Assembly (NCBI RefSeq): GCF_003149185.1
Contig: NZ_QGDO01000001.1
Location: forward strand, 1,116,001-1,180,000
Direction: 5' to 3'
Source: Sediminitomix flava
GTDB taxonomy: Bacteria; Bacteroidota; Bacteroidia; Cytophagales; Flammeovirgaceae
Length of the DNA stretch: 64,000 nt
In this document: positions 17,875 through 26,756 of the stretch, one piece after another
Numbering within the stretch: the stretch's first letter is position 1
Layout: each line of letters starts with the position of its first letter
Position numbers and translations under genes: made by a program
Notes under the pieces: generated by a model
The model's database searches: none
What the model saw: the letters and a program-made list of their open reading frames with translations, nothing else
Told to the model about the DNA's origin: nothing

Positions 17875-17973
17875 AAAAAGTCTTACATAGACTCACTTAA
17901 TGCTAAAAACTGTCTTTTTTAATTATCTTAAAGATTAAATATAACTCAAGCATCGTTTTAGGAATCCTTTTTA

Positions 17974-17981
17974 TAACTTTG
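17974..17981 (+). promoter_or_regulatory. Putative -7 element upstream of the Rrf2 regulator
   Basis: TAACTTTG fits TAnnTTTG and ends 34 bases before the ATG. No clear TTG lies at the matching -33 position. Confidence 0.4.
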
Positions 17982-18015
17982 AACTATATTGAGAGGATAG
18001 AAAGAAACCAGACTA

Positions 18016-18444
18016 ATGTTATCAAAAAAGACAGTTTATGCACTCCATGCACTTACTTTTTTAGCAAGAAGACATGGCGATGGCCCTATATTGATTAGCG
18101 AAGTATCTGATACCTGTAAGATACCTAAGAAATTTTTAGAGAATATTCTTTTAGAACTTAAAAACATCGGAATCCTTTCAAGTAAAAAAGGGAAAGGAGG
18201 AGGCTATTATCTCATCAAAGAGCCTGAAGATATTACACTTGCAAAGATTATTCGAATGTTTAATGGTCCGATTGCGTTGGTTCCTTGTGTAAGCTTGAAT
18301 TTCTATGAGAAATGCGATAGCTGCATGAGTGAAAATGTTTGTGGCTTGAATAAGATCATGATTGAAGTCAGGGACGAAACACTAAAAATCTTAGAAAATA
18401 GCTCTCTAAGAGACGTTTTGGACAATGATGAAAAGTTTTTGTAA
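18016..18444 (+). CDS. Rrf2-family transcriptional regulator
   Basis: This is a 142-aa winged-helix regulator. It starts with the family opening M-L-S-K-K-T-V-Y-A-L-H-A-L and has the recognition region I-P-K-K-F-L-E-N-I-L-L-E-L-K followed by the wing S-K-K-G-K-G-G-G-Y-Y-L. A cysteine cluster C-x8-C-x2-C-x4-C occupies residues about 95-112, where IscR and NsrR bind iron-sulfur clusters, so metal or redox sensing is possible. The next gene is cysH, and two identical-architecture palindromes lie between them. A role in controlling sulfate assimilation or cysteine supply, as for the Rrf2-family CymR of Firmicutes, is the natural inference. The gene ends at an intrinsic-terminator-like hairpin. 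Confidence 0.9.
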   Translation: MLSKKTVYALHALTFLARRHGDGPILISEVSDTCKIPKKFLENILLELKNIGILSSKKGKGGGYYLIKEPEDITLAKIIRMFNGPIALVPCVSLNFYEKCDSCMSENVCGLNKIMIEVRDETLKILENSSLRDVLDNDEKFL

Positions 18445-18459
18445 ATTTTTAATGAAAAG

Positions 18460-18476
18460 TCTACCATTTTGGTAGA
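18460..18476. promoter_or_regulatory. Palindromic operator candidate A upstream of cysH
   Basis: TCTACC-ATTTT-GGTAGA is a perfect 6-bp inverted repeat with a 5-base spacer. It lies directly upstream of TAGATTTG (18484-18491), which fits the -7 consensus, and so would cover the -33 region of that promoter. Site B repeats the same design 97 bases on. The likely binding protein is the adjacent Rrf2-family regulator (inference). Confidence 0.6.
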
Positions 18477-18483
18477 ATTTATA

Positions 18484-18491
18484 TAGATTTG
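18484..18491 (+). promoter_or_regulatory. Putative -7 element next to operator A
   Basis: TAGATTTG fits TAnnTTTG. Transcription from here would start near 18498 and meet the hairpin at 18523-18546 before reaching cysH. Confidence 0.4.
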
Positions 18492-18522
18492 TAAAACTTA
18501 GAATCACAATCTACGTTGTAGG

Positions 18523-18546
18523 AAAAACTCGAAAGAGTTTTTTTTT
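18523..18546 (+). terminator. Intrinsic terminator between the Rrf2 gene and cysH
   Basis: The stem AAAAACTC (18523-18530) / GAGTTTTT (18535-18542) has a GAAA tetraloop and ends in T to 18546. It may close the Rrf2 gene or act as an attenuator for a transcript begun at operator A. Confidence 0.75.
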
Positions 18547-18556
18547 GCACATAAAG

Positions 18557-18573
18557 TCTACTAAATAGGTAGA
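18557..18573. promoter_or_regulatory. Palindromic operator candidate B upstream of cysH
   Basis: TCTACT-AAATA-GGTAGA has the same half-sites and the same 5-base spacer as site A, with one mismatch in the palindrome. The flanks also match (AAG before, TTATAT shortly after). It ends 110 bases before the cysH ATG. Confidence 0.6.
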
Positions 18574-18683
18574 GATTATATATTAAAGGTGAGCTAAATC
18601 ATTAGAAATTGAGAAGCCAAATACCCAAACTGGTAAAAACAGGTCAAATCGATTTCTATGCTCAATTTTAAAGCATTCAGAAG

Positions 18684-19406
18684 ATGACTTATAAAACAGA
18701 TAAAGATACTTTACAAGTACTAAAAGACAGTCTTAAAGGCTTATCCCCAGTCGAAGCATTGGCTGAGTTGGCAAAGCTATTCCCAGGTAAAGTCGTTTTT
18801 TCTACTTCGCTAGGACAAGAAGATCAAGTGATCACTGACATGATCTTCAAGAATGACATTCCTGTAAGTATCTTTACACTAGACACAGGTCGTTTGTTTC
18901 AAGAGACTTACAACCTATTAGATAGTGTAAAAAGAATTTATAAGAAGCCTATCAAGGTTTATTTCCCTAAAACTGAATCAATACAGAAGTTGGTAGAAGA
19001 AAAAGGACCAAACTCTTTCTATCAATCTGTAGAAAATAGAAAAGAATGTTGCTTTATCCGTAAAGTTGAACCTTTACAAAGAGCATTGAAAGGAAATGCT
19101 ATTTGGGTCACTGGACTTAGAGCTGGTCAATCTGATGCTCGTCAGGACTTAGACTCTTTAGAATGGGATGAAGCAAATCAAATTATAAAATTCCATCCTC
19201 TTATCGATTGGTCATTTGATGAAATGATCAACTACTTGGAAGAACACCAAGTGCCTTACAACAGCCTACACGATAAAGGCTTCCCAAGTATCGGCTGTGC
19301 TCCTTGTACAAGAGCCGTACGCGAAGGCGAAGATATCAGAGCTGGAAGATGGTGGTGGGAGACTTCAAAGAAAGAATGTGGTCTACACCTTAAGCCTACG
19401 AAATAA
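18684..19406 (+). CDS. cysH: Assimilatory phosphoadenylyl/adenylyl-sulfate reductase
   Basis: CysH reduces activated sulfate (APS or PAPS) to sulfite with thioredoxin. This 240-aa protein has the PP-loop-like V-F-S-T-S-L-G-Q-E-D near residue 34 and the L-D-T-G-R-L-F motif. It also has the cysteine pairs E-C-C (about residues 120-122) and C-A-P-C (about 208-211) that ligate a 4Fe-4S cluster. The cluster marks the APS-reducing type; enzymes that use only PAPS usually lack it. The C-terminal K-K-E-C-G-L-H carries the catalytic Cys. Two palindromes and the Rrf2 gene upstream suggest regulation by sulfur supply. No other sulfate-assimilation gene is adjacent. Confidence 0.93.
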   Translation: MTYKTDKDTLQVLKDSLKGLSPVEALAELAKLFPGKVVFSTSLGQEDQVITDMIFKNDIPVSIFTLDTGRLFQETYNLLDSVKRIYKKPIKVYFPKTESIQKLVEEKGPNSFYQSVENRKECCFIRKVEPLQRALKGNAIWVTGLRAGQSDARQDLDSLEWDEANQIIKFHPLIDWSFDEMINYLEEHQVPYNSLHDKGFPSIGCAPCTRAVREGEDIRAGRWWWETSKKECGLHLKPTK

Positions 19407-19476
19407 CCTAGAGAAGCTAGATCAGCTACTCTAAAAGAATATTTACTTGTGAGATAATTGTGTAAAATGGGAAAAT

Positions 19477-19502
19477 CCGCTCTTATAGAGCGGTTTTTTT
19501 TT
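19477..19502 (+). terminator. Terminator after cysH
   Basis: The 7-bp stem CCGCTCT (19477-19483) / AGAGCGG (19487-19493) with a 3-base loop is followed by nine T. Confidence 0.88.
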
Positions 19503-19587
19503 GTCAATTAATACTAAAAACAATTCTAATAATCGGAGGATTCTATATATTTGATATAGGTGAAAATTGAAACCAAACTTTAGAAAT

Positions 19588-20133
19588 ATGCCTTTCGGTT
19601 TTTTTAAAAAGAAAAAGAAGACGGACGAACCTCACTTCGACCCGACCAATATTGGAGTTATGGATATCCGTAAAGGATTTGTCTTTGACTATGATTTGAA
19701 AACTTGGGAAGTAACTGAAGAGTTTGAATATGATTGGGGTGATGATTACTTCACTTACGAATTCAAAATTGTAAGTTCAGACGAAACACTCTTCTTGAGT
19801 ATTGAGAATGACGATGAAATTGAATGTCAAGTAAGTAAAAAAATGAACTTCAGTCGTTTTGATGAAGACGTTGAAGAAAGCATTAGCTCTAAAGGTAAGC
19901 CTCCTCGTCAAATCATTTGGGAAGGAGAAGTTTATTACAGAGATTCAGAAAGTTCTGGTTACTATCGTAATATTATGGATGAAAACTTCCAACCATTTAT
20001 TTCATGGGATTATTACGATGATACCGAAAAAAAGGTATTGATTATTGAACAATGGGGCGAAGATGAATTCGAAGCTTCTGTTGGAAAAGTCGTTTCACCA
20101 TCAGAAATATCTAATATTTTACCAATTAGCTAA
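19588..20133 (+). CDS. DUF4178-like domain protein
   Basis: This is a 181-aa soluble, strongly acidic protein after a basic N-terminus (F-G-F-F-K-K-K-K-K). The layout (I-R-K-G-F-V-F-D-Y, W-E-G-E-V-Y-Y-R-D, then I-I-E-Q-W-G-E-D-E-F-E-A near the end) matches what I know of DUF4178, a beta-rich domain often encoded beside spermidine-synthase-like and DUF350 membrane proteins. The next two genes fit that context. The ATG at 19588 is chosen. A TTG at 19567 in the same frame has AGGTGA just upstream and cannot be excluded. No catalytic residue is evident. Confidence 0.6.
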   Translation: MPFGFFKKKKKTDEPHFDPTNIGVMDIRKGFVFDYDLKTWEVTEEFEYDWGDDYFTYEFKIVSSDETLFLSIENDDEIECQVSKKMNFSRFDEDVEESISSKGKPPRQIIWEGEVYYRDSESSGYYRNIMDENFQPFISWDYYDDTEKKVLIIEQWGEDEFEASVGKVVSPSEISNILPIS

Positions 20134-20213
20134 ACGATTTTTTAAGCATATCGTACTAATTACTAGCATTCTAGAGAAATCTCACTTCAGATTTCTTGTT
20201 AATAAACAATCAA

Positions 20214-21068
20214 ATGAAAAAAGCACTCCTATTATTAGCAGCCTCTTTCTTCTTTTTTAGCTGCTCATCAGATCGTATGGTAAAAAGTCCTGTGGACGAG
20301 TTGGTTCGTACTATGGATCAAGAAAAGAACTTTACCATTGTTCTTTATGACATGGACATTGAAGGCTCAATTTTCGAGACTTACAAACACAAATATAAAA
20401 TCTTAACTCCTAAACCTACTGGTGAAGAAGTACAAGTCGTAAAAGACAATGGAGATACTCTCATGGTTGCGAAAGACACTATGATGGTATCTTACACAGA
20501 TTGGTACGAAGTAGACGAAAAATTCTTCAATCTTCACTCATCAGACATGGGAATGGAAATCGCTCATAAGAGAGATGGTGTATTGAAAAAAGAAGTAGCG
20601 CCTGCAGGTTATTCTCAATACGTAGGAAATAAAAACTATGGTGAATGGAGAACTGATTCTTCAGGAAACTCTTTCTGGCACTTCTACGGACAATACATGT
20701 TCATGCGTTCAATGTTCAACTTGGCTACTTTCCCAATTTATGCCTCGATGTACAACGACTACGGGCGATACAGAAGCATGGGTAGACCTTATTATGGAGG
20801 TGTAGATACTAGAACAGGAAATGCGAGATATGGTACATACTCTTCGACTACTGCTAAAATGAATCCTAGTTTCTCTAACAAAATGGCTTCAAACAGCAGT
20901 TTCAGTCAGAAAGTATCGAGCAAAGTATCTAAAAGTTCAAGTGCAGCAAAAGCGGGTTCTAGATCAGTAACTTCTTCTGCCGCGAAAACTACACGTTCAT
21001 CATCAAGATATGGAACAAGCTCATCCTCTTCATCAAGAAGTAGATCATCTTCTGGAGGAGGAAAATAA
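20214..21068 (+). CDS. Lipoprotein with Ser-rich tail, unknown function
   Basis: A 284-aa exported lipoprotein: M-K-K-A-L-L-L-L-A-A-S-F-F-F-F-S-C puts the lipid-modified Cys at residue 17. The mature part (about 20-190) is a globular region rich in Tyr, Met and Asp with no motif I can name. One hydrophobic-aromatic stretch lies at F-M-R-S-M-F-N-L-A-T-F-P. The last 80 residues are low complexity, almost only Ser, Ala, Arg, Lys and Thr, ending in S-G-G-G-K, so the protein probably has a flexible basic tail. It lies between the DUF4178-like gene and the spermidine-synthase-like gene and may work with them. The ATG at 20214 is chosen for its canonical lipoprotein signal; an upstream TTG adds six residues. 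Confidence 0.65.
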   Translation: MKKALLLLAASFFFFSCSSDRMVKSPVDELVRTMDQEKNFTIVLYDMDIEGSIFETYKHKYKILTPKPTGEEVQVVKDNGDTLMVAKDTMMVSYTDWYEVDEKFFNLHSSDMGMEIAHKRDGVLKKEVAPAGYSQYVGNKNYGEWRTDSSGNSFWHFYGQYMFMRSMFNLATFPIYASMYNDYGRYRSMGRPYYGGVDTRTGNARYGTYSSTTAKMNPSFSNKMASNSSFSQKVSSKVSKSSSAAKAGSRSVTSSAAKTTRSSSRYGTSSSSSSRSRSSSGGGK

Positions 21069-21092
21069 GCAAAAATATAGTTTAGGAAATAT

Positions 21093-21129
21093 GAAGACCT
21101 GTAAGTGCATTCTTGCAGGTCTTCTTATT
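21093..21129 (+). terminator. Terminator after the Ser-rich lipoprotein
   Basis: The 9-bp stem GAAGACCTG (21093-21101) / CAGGTCTTC (21116-21124) with an inner AAG/CTT stem is followed by TTATTGTTT. It lies 32 bases before the next start codon and may reduce rather than stop transcription into it. Confidence 0.65.
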
Positions 21130-21155
21130 GTTTGGAATTTTGAATAGTGAAGATA

Positions 21156-22748
21156 ATGGGCTTGAATTCAATTTTAGGTAGATCTAATTCATTGAAATTA
21201 GCACTTTTTGCCACAGGGCTTTCGGGGATTGTTGCAGAATACGTTTTGTCGACCTTAGCGACTTATTTTTTAGGTAACTCAGTATTACAGTGGACGCTCA
21301 TCATGTCTTTCATGATGTTTGCGATGGGGCTAGGAAGCCGTTTAAGTAAATACATGGAACGCTACCTATTAGAACGATTTATCATTGTTGAATTTATACT
21401 TTCCATATTAGTTGGCTTCTGTGCAGTTTTAGCCTACGGAGCTTCAGCCTATGCAAGTTTCAATGAATCTCTTAGTATTTTCCGATTACCTTTTGACGGA
21501 GTTGTTATCTACACTTTAAGTATTCTAGTAGGGCTTCTCATTGGGATGGAAATCCCTCTTGTCGCACGTTTAAATGATTCATTTGAGTCTTTAAAAGTAA
21601 ACATCTCCAATGTGATGGAGAAGGACTACTACGGAAGTTTGATTGGAGGATTATTCTTTGCATTTATTGGCTTACCTATTTTAGGTTTAGTCTACACTCC
21701 ATTTGTACTAGGAATGGTTAACTTATTGGTAGCTTTACTTCTTTACTTCAGATTAAAAGAATTAGTAAGCCCTCATCTAAGACCTGTACTTTTTGGAAGT
21801 GGTATGGTAGTTCTGTTAATGCTAGGCGTTGGAACATTTTTAGCCAAAGATATCATTGATTTTGGTGAGCAGAAACGCTATAAAGACAAAGTAGTATTCC
21901 AAACACAAACCCCTTATCAGCGTATCGTTCTTACCCAATGGAAAAATGATCATTGGTTATACCTAAATGGACGCCTTCAGCTTAGTTCATTTGATGAGTT
22001 TCTATACCATGAACCGTTAGTTCATCCAGCTATGCAATTAGTCCCTAATGCTCAAGAAGTTCTAATTCTGGGTGGAGGTGATGGATGTGCTGCTCGTGAA
22101 GTTTTGAAATATTCTTCTGTGCAAAATATAACTTTGGTGGACCTTGATCCTGAGATGACAAAACTTGCTAAGACAAACCCTATCCTCACAGAATTAAATA
22201 AGAATTCGCTCAATAACCCCAAAGTAAATGTGATCAATGGTGATGCTTATAGGTACATGGAAGAAACGCAATCCTTCTACGATGTCATCATTATTGATTT
22301 CCCTGACCCTAAATCAATTGAGCTAGCAAGACTTTACTCTCAAGAAATGTACTTCCGCTGTTATCAGCACCTAAGACCTCATGGTAGTCTGGTCGTACAA
22401 TCGGGAAGTCCTTATTACGCAACCAAAGCTTTTTACTGTATTCAGAAAACCCTCCAGTCCGCAGGTTTTGAAAATGTGGTACCAATGCACAATCAAGTAC
22501 TCACAATGGGTGAATGGGGATGGATGCTTACATCTAAAAAACTTTCAACAGATCAAATAAAAGACGTTCTTCAAAAAGATAAATTAGAAGAAATTGACAC
22601 AAGATGGCTAACGCAGGATGGTATGAAACAAATTACTTCATTTGGCAGAAACTTAGTTGACATAGATTCTGCTAACTTAGAAGTGAACAAAGTTCATAAC
22701 CCTGTTTTGGCAGAATATTACAACAAAGGCAACTGGGATCTCTACTAA
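21156..22748 (+). CDS. Membrane-fused spermidine synthase-like aminopropyltransferase
   Basis: A 530-aa two-part protein. Residues 1-230 hold about seven hydrophobic helices (first one S-L-K-L-A-L-F-A-T-G-L). Residues about 240-500 form a spermidine-synthase fold: F-D-E-F-L-Y-H-E-P-L-V-H-P, the S-adenosyl binding loop L-I-L-G-G-G-D-G-C-A-A-R, L-V-D-L-D-P-E-M, G-D-A-Y-R-Y-M and I-I-D-F-P-D-P. The acidic residues used for decarboxylated SAM and polyamine binding appear to be kept, so transferase activity is plausible. Membrane-fused versions occur next to DUF4178 proteins. No speD is adjacent. The ATG at 21156 is used; a GTG three codons earlier is possible. Confidence 0.82.
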   Translation: MGLNSILGRSNSLKLALFATGLSGIVAEYVLSTLATYFLGNSVLQWTLIMSFMMFAMGLGSRLSKYMERYLLERFIIVEFILSILVGFCAVLAYGASAYASFNESLSIFRLPFDGVVIYTLSILVGLLIGMEIPLVARLNDSFESLKVNISNVMEKDYYGSLIGGLFFAFIGLPILGLVYTPFVLGMVNLLVALLLYFRLKELVSPHLRPVLFGSGMVVLLMLGVGTFLAKDIIDFGEQKRYKDKVVFQTQTPYQRIVLTQWKNDHWLYLNGRLQLSSFDEFLYHEPLVHPAMQLVPNAQEVLILGGGDGCAAREVLKYSSVQNITLVDLDPEMTKLAKTNPILTELNKNSLNNPKVNVINGDAYRYMEETQSFYDVIIIDFPDPKSIELARLYSQEMYFRCYQHLRPHGSLVVQSGSPYYATKAFYCIQKTLQSAGFENVVPMHNQVLTMGEWGWMLTSKKLSTDQIKDVLQKDKLEEIDTRWLTQDGMKQITSFGRNLVDIDSANLEVNKVHNPVLAEYYNKGNWDLY

Positions 22749-23136
22749 TAAAATCTCTTCAAAAATTTTCATAAGTCTGTGTAAACAATACGCTTAAACA
22801 AGTTGTTGAGCAAAAAAGCAGATAATTAAAATTTAAGGAGGTGATTTTCATTCTTTAGAAAAAGGTGATGATAGTTATAATAAATCAAGGTAAAATTATA
22901 TAAAAATTAATTTTCGTGTAAAAACAACGATTAATTGACTAGCTATTAGCATTGAAATTCAGCATGTTGCCACATTTGTAAATGAATAAAAATGATATTT
23001 TTGTTTATTTAGAATGAGTCAAAATATCAAATGAGTGAGGAAAATTATTGTAAGATTTTCTTTCCGAGTATAATTTTGACAACAAAGAGTTAAGAAAGAT
23101 TCAATTTAACACTAAACACTAAACAATTAAGTTGGT
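22749..23136. other. Intergenic region ahead of the sdh operon
   Basis: These 388 bases are AT-rich, with no convincing gene and no strong terminator for the upstream gene. The second half holds the putative sdh promoter at 22975-23003. The start of sdhC lies 133 bases further on, so the operon has a long untranslated leader in which I see no clear conserved structure. Confidence 0.5.
22975..23003 (+). promoter_or_regulatory. Putative sdhCAB promoter
   Basis: TTTG (22975-22978) and TATTTTTG (22996-23003) with a 17-base spacer fit the Bacteroidota -33 / -7 pattern, at the short end of the spacing range. Confidence 0.5.
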
Positions 23137-23829
23137 ATGAGTTGGCTAACTAGATCACTGAGCAGTTCAGTAGGGAAAAAGCTTTTAATGGCTCTTTCTG
23201 GATTGTTCTTCATCCTGTTCCTTACAGGACACGTTATCGGTAACACGCAATTATTCAAATTAGATGATGGCGAGGCATTCAATAAATATGCTTTGTTCAT
23301 GACTACGAATCCTGCGATTAAGATTTTGTCTTATTTGACATATTTCTCAATCATCTTGCATGTTGCTTATTCATTATTGTTGACAAGACAAAACAAGAAA
23401 GCAAGAGGTAACGTACGTTACGCTGTGACAAACAAGTCTCACAAAACTTGGTCATCGGCAAACATGGCTCTTCTTGGATCATTGATTTTGTTTTTCTTGA
23501 TCACGCACTTAGCAATGTATTGGGCAAAAATGCACGGCTTCTGGGGCCAAATGCCAATGGTAGAGTACGACGGTGTAGAATATAAAGATCTCTATGCTTT
23601 AGTAGTAGAATCTTATAAAAGTTTACCAATGGTTCTTTTCTATGAAGTTTCTATGCTTTTAGTTGGTTTCCACTTATGGCATGCTTTTGCTTCAGCATTC
23701 CAAACTTTAGGTTTGAACCACAAGAAATATACTCCATTCATCCAAGCTTTGGGTAAAGGGTATACAGTAGTAGTTTGCGGATTGTTCGCAGCTATGCCTC
23801 TATTCATTTATTTCGTTGTAAACGCTTAG
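23137..23829 (+). CDS. sdhC: Succinate dehydrogenase cytochrome b subunit (b558 type)
   Basis: This is the 230-aa membrane anchor of complex II with five hydrophobic helices. Histidines suited to bind two b haems appear at helix positions: G-H-V-I-G-N in the first helix, I-I-L-H-V-A-Y in the second, T-H-L-A-M-Y-W in the third and F-H-L-W-H-A-F in the fourth. This single-subunit di-haem anchor is the type B form shared by Bacteroidota, Bacillus and epsilon-proteobacteria. It is the first gene of sdhCAB, with 19 bases to sdhA. Confidence 0.93.
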   Translation: MSWLTRSLSSSVGKKLLMALSGLFFILFLTGHVIGNTQLFKLDDGEAFNKYALFMTTNPAIKILSYLTYFSIILHVAYSLLLTRQNKKARGNVRYAVTNKSHKTWSSANMALLGSLILFFLITHLAMYWAKMHGFWGQMPMVEYDGVEYKDLYALVVESYKSLPMVLFYEVSMLLVGFHLWHAFASAFQTLGLNHKKYTPFIQALGKGYTVVVCGLFAAMPLFIYFVVNA

Positions 23830-23848
23830 TGCAAAGAAAAACATTACG

Positions 23849-25780
23849 ATGACTTTAAATTCTAATATTCCTCAAGGACCGTTAGCAGAAAAGTGGACGA
23901 AACACAAGTTTGATAGCAAGCTTGTAAACCCGGCTAACAAAAGAAAATTTGACATCATTGTAGTAGGTACTGGTTTGGCTGGTGCTTCAGCGGCTGCTTC
24001 TTTGGCAGAGCTAGGCTACAATGTTAAAAACTTCTGTTTCCAAGATTCACCTCGTCGTGCGCACTCTATTGCAGCACAAGGTGGTATCAACGCAGCAAAG
24101 AATTACCAAAATGACGGTGACTCTGTGTTCCGTCTTTTCTATGATACAATTAAAGGTGGTGACTACAGATCAAGAGAAGCAAACGTTTATCGTTTGGCAG
24201 AAGTATCTGTAGATATCATTGACCAATGTGTTGCTCAAGGTGTACCATTCGCTCGTGATTACGGTGGGCTATTGGCTAACCGTTCATTTGGTGGTGCTCA
24301 AGTATCACGTACGTTCTACGCACGTGGTCAAACGGGACAACAATTGCTTTTGGGTGCTTATTCTGCACTTTCAAGACAAGTGAACAAAGGTAAAGTTAAG
24401 CTTTACACACGTACTGAGATGCTAGACGTTGTAACTATCGACGGACATGCAAAAGGTATCGTGACTCGTGACCTTGTTACTGGTAAAATCGAATCGCACG
24501 CAGGACATGCTGTTCTTCTTTGTACTGGTGGATACGGCAACGTATTCTTCCTTTCTACTAACGCTATGGGATCTAACGGTTCTGCAGCTTGGAGAGCGTA
24601 CAAGAAAGGTGCGATGTTCGCTAACCCTTGTTTCACACAAATTCACCCTACTTGTATTCCTGTATCAGGAGATCACCAATCGAAATTGACTTTGATGTCA
24701 GAGTCACTTCGTAACGATGGTCGTGTATGGGTTCCAAAAGAGCAGTCTAAGGCAAAAGGACTTTCAGCAAAAGATGCTGTAAACCTTCCTGAGTCTGAAA
24801 GAGACTACTACTTGGAAAGAAGATACCCTTCATTCGGTAACTTGGTACCTCGTGACGTTGCATCTCGTAACGCAAAGTACGCTTGTGACGAAGGACGTGG
24901 TGTGGGTAACACTGGTTTGGCTGTATTCTTGGATTTCGCTGATGCAATCAAGCGTGACGGTCGTGATGTTATCGAGCAAAAGTACGGTAACTTGTTCGAC
25001 ATGTACATGCAGATCACTGGTGACAATCCTTATGAAATGCCAATGATGATCTATCCTGCAGTTCACTACACAATGGGTGGTCTTTGGGTAGATTACAACT
25101 TGATGACAACTGTTCCTGGTCTTTATGCTTTAGGAGAGGCTAACTTCTCAGATCATGGTGCTAACCGTTTGGGAGCATCTGCATTGATGCAAGGTTTGGC
25201 TGATGGTTATTTTGTAGCTCCTTACACAATTGGTAACTACATCGCTTCTTTACCTCTAGGTGAGAAAGTAGATGTAAACCATCCTGAGTTCAAAAAAGCT
25301 GAAGCTGACGTAAAAGCGCGTATCGAGACATTGATGAACATCGGCGGTAACCAAACGCCAGATGACTTACACAAGAAATTGGGTAAAATCATGTGGGATT
25401 ACTGTGGTATGTCTCGTAACGCTGAAGGCTTGAAAAAAGCAAAAGGCATGATTCAAGAACTTCGTAAAGAATTCTGGTCAGACTTGAAAATGATCGGTAT
25501 CAACGAAGAGTTGAACATTACATTGGAAAAAGCACTTCGTGTTGCTGACTTCATGGAATTGGGTGAGCTTATGGTAGATGATGCACTTATGAGAGAAGAA
25601 TCTTGTGGTGGTCACTTCCGTGAAGAATCTCAAACTGAAGAAGGTGAAGCTAAGCGTATGGATGATGAGTATTCATTCGTAGGAGCTTGGGAATACAAAG
25701 GTGATGACCAACAAGCAGTACTTAACAAAGAAGTGCTTGAATTTGAAAATGTTAAATTGACTCAGAGAAGTTATAAATAA
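23849..25780 (+). CDS. sdhA: Succinate dehydrogenase/fumarate reductase flavoprotein subunit
   Basis: The 643-aa catalytic subunit oxidises succinate to fumarate on the cytoplasmic face of the membrane. It has the dinucleotide fold ([12 protein letters not shown]), and [11 protein letters not shown] where His72 is the likely covalent FAD attachment site. The H-P-T-C substrate region and a late [11 protein letters not shown] motif are also present. Length and C-terminal [13 protein letters not shown] fit the type B family. The gene is visibly richer in CGT, GGT and AAC codons than its neighbours, as expected for strong expression. sdhB follows after 7 bases. Confidence 0.97.
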   Translation: MTLNSNIPQGPLAEKWTKHKFDSKLVNPANKRKFDIIVVGTGLAGASAAASLAELGYNVKNFCFQDSPRRAHSIAAQGGINAAKNYQNDGDSVFRLFYDTIKGGDYRSREANVYRLAEVSVDIIDQCVAQGVPFARDYGGLLANRSFGGAQVSRTFYARGQTGQQLLLGAYSALSRQVNKGKVKLYTRTEMLDVVTIDGHAKGIVTRDLVTGKIESHAGHAVLLCTGGYGNVFFLSTNAMGSNGSAAWRAYKKGAMFANPCFTQIHPTCIPVSGDHQSKLTLMSESLRNDGRVWVPKEQSKAKGLSAKDAVNLPESERDYYLERRYPSFGNLVPRDVASRNAKYACDEGRGVGNTGLAVFLDFADAIKRDGRDVIEQKYGNLFDMYMQITGDNPYEMPMMIYPAVHYTMGGLWVDYNLMTTVPGLYALGEANFSDHGANRLGASALMQGLADGYFVAPYTIGNYIASLPLGEKVDVNHPEFKKAEADVKARIETLMNIGGNQTPDDLHKKLGKIMWDYCGMSRNAEGLKKAKGMIQELRKEFWSDLKMIGINEELNITLEKALRVADFMELGELMVDDALMREESCGGHFREESQTEEGEAKRMDDEYSFVGAWEYKGDDQQAVLNKEVLEFENVKLTQRSYK

Positions 25781-25787
25781 GATAGTT

Positions 25788-26552
25788 ATGTCAGGAAATA
25801 TGAAATTAACTTTGAAAATTTGGCGTCAAGCGAACGCTAATGTCAAAGGAGAATTCAAAACATACGAGTTGTCTGATATCTCTCCAGACATGTCATTCCT
25901 TGAGATGTTGGACGTTTTGAACGAAGATGTTCTTCGTAAGGGTGAAGACCCTGTACACTTTGACCATGACTGCCGTGAAGGTATCTGTGGTATGTGTTCT
26001 CTTTACATCAACGGTCGTCCTCACGGACCAAAGCATGGTATCACAACTTGTCAGTTGCACATGCGTTCGTTCAAAGATGGCGATACTATCGTAATCGAGC
26101 CTTGGAGAGCTGCAGCTTTCCCTGTAATGAAAGACTTGATGGTAGATAGAACTGCTTTTGAAAGAATCATGCAAGCAGGTGGATACGTATCAGTAAACAC
26201 TGGTGGTATTCCTGATGCAAACGCACTTCCAATTGCTAAAGAAATTGCTGATGAGGCAATGGATGCAGCTCAGTGTATTGGTTGTGGAGCTTGTGTAGCA
26301 GCTTGTAAGAATGCTTCTGCAATGCTGTTCATGTCTGCAAAAGTATCTCAGTTGGCATTATTACCTCAAGGTCATGCAGAAAGAAAGGCACGTGTTGAAG
26401 CGATGCTTTCTCAACATGACGAAGAAGGTTTCGGTGCTTGTACTAACACAGGTGCTTGTGAGGCTGAATGTCCGAAAGAGATTTCTATCACTCACATCGC
26501 TCGTCTGAATCGCGAGTACTTGGGTGCTTCAGCTAGCTCAAACAACGCTTAA
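25788..26552 (+). CDS. sdhB: Succinate dehydrogenase/fumarate reductase iron-sulfur subunit
   Basis: This 254-aa subunit carries electrons from FAD to the membrane anchor. The 2Fe-2S ligands are in C-R-E-G-I-C-G-M-C with a later C-Q-L-H-M. The second domain has [12 protein letters not shown] and [12 protein letters not shown] for the remaining clusters. It is the last gene of the sdhCAB operon and is closed by a very strong terminator. Confidence 0.97.
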   Translation: MSGNMKLTLKIWRQANANVKGEFKTYELSDISPDMSFLEMLDVLNEDVLRKGEDPVHFDHDCREGICGMCSLYINGRPHGPKHGITTCQLHMRSFKDGDTIVIEPWRAAAFPVMKDLMVDRTAFERIMQAGGYVSVNTGGIPDANALPIAKEIADEAMDAAQCIGCGACVAACKNASAMLFMSAKVSQLALLPQGHAERKARVEAMLSQHDEEGFGACTNTGACEAECPKEISITHIARLNREYLGASASSNNA

Positions 26553-26577
26553 TTGAAGAAAGTTTAGCTCAATATAT

Positions 26578-26612
26578 AAAGCCCGTCTCAGCAATGAGAT
26601 GGGCTTTTTTGT
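26578..26612 (+). terminator. Terminator of the sdh operon
   Basis: The stem AAAGCCCGTCTCA (26578-26590) / TGAGATGGGCTTT, with one G-T pair and the tetraloop GCAA, ends in T. Confidence 0.9.
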
Positions 26613-26756
26613 TTTTTAGGTCTAATAATGAAATAATATTCTTTATAAAAAGACAAGAGTTCTGATTTGAGGTTAGTGGTTCAATGGTTTCTATTTTGTA
26701 CTTGATGAGCTAAACTCTACCTTTATTAGGCATTATAGTATGAAACTTTTTAATAT

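Noticed and set aside
9782-18622. The 14-base match AATTGAGAAGCCAA upstream of both the CCA-enzyme gene and cysH
   Set aside because: Several shared 14-mers are expected by chance in 64 kb of AT-rich DNA, the flanks do not match, and the two genes have no common function.
18574-18683. A sulfur-related riboswitch (SAM type) in the cysH leader
   Set aside because: I could not find the conserved core of any SAM riboswitch class I know; the visible structures are palindromes and a simple terminator.
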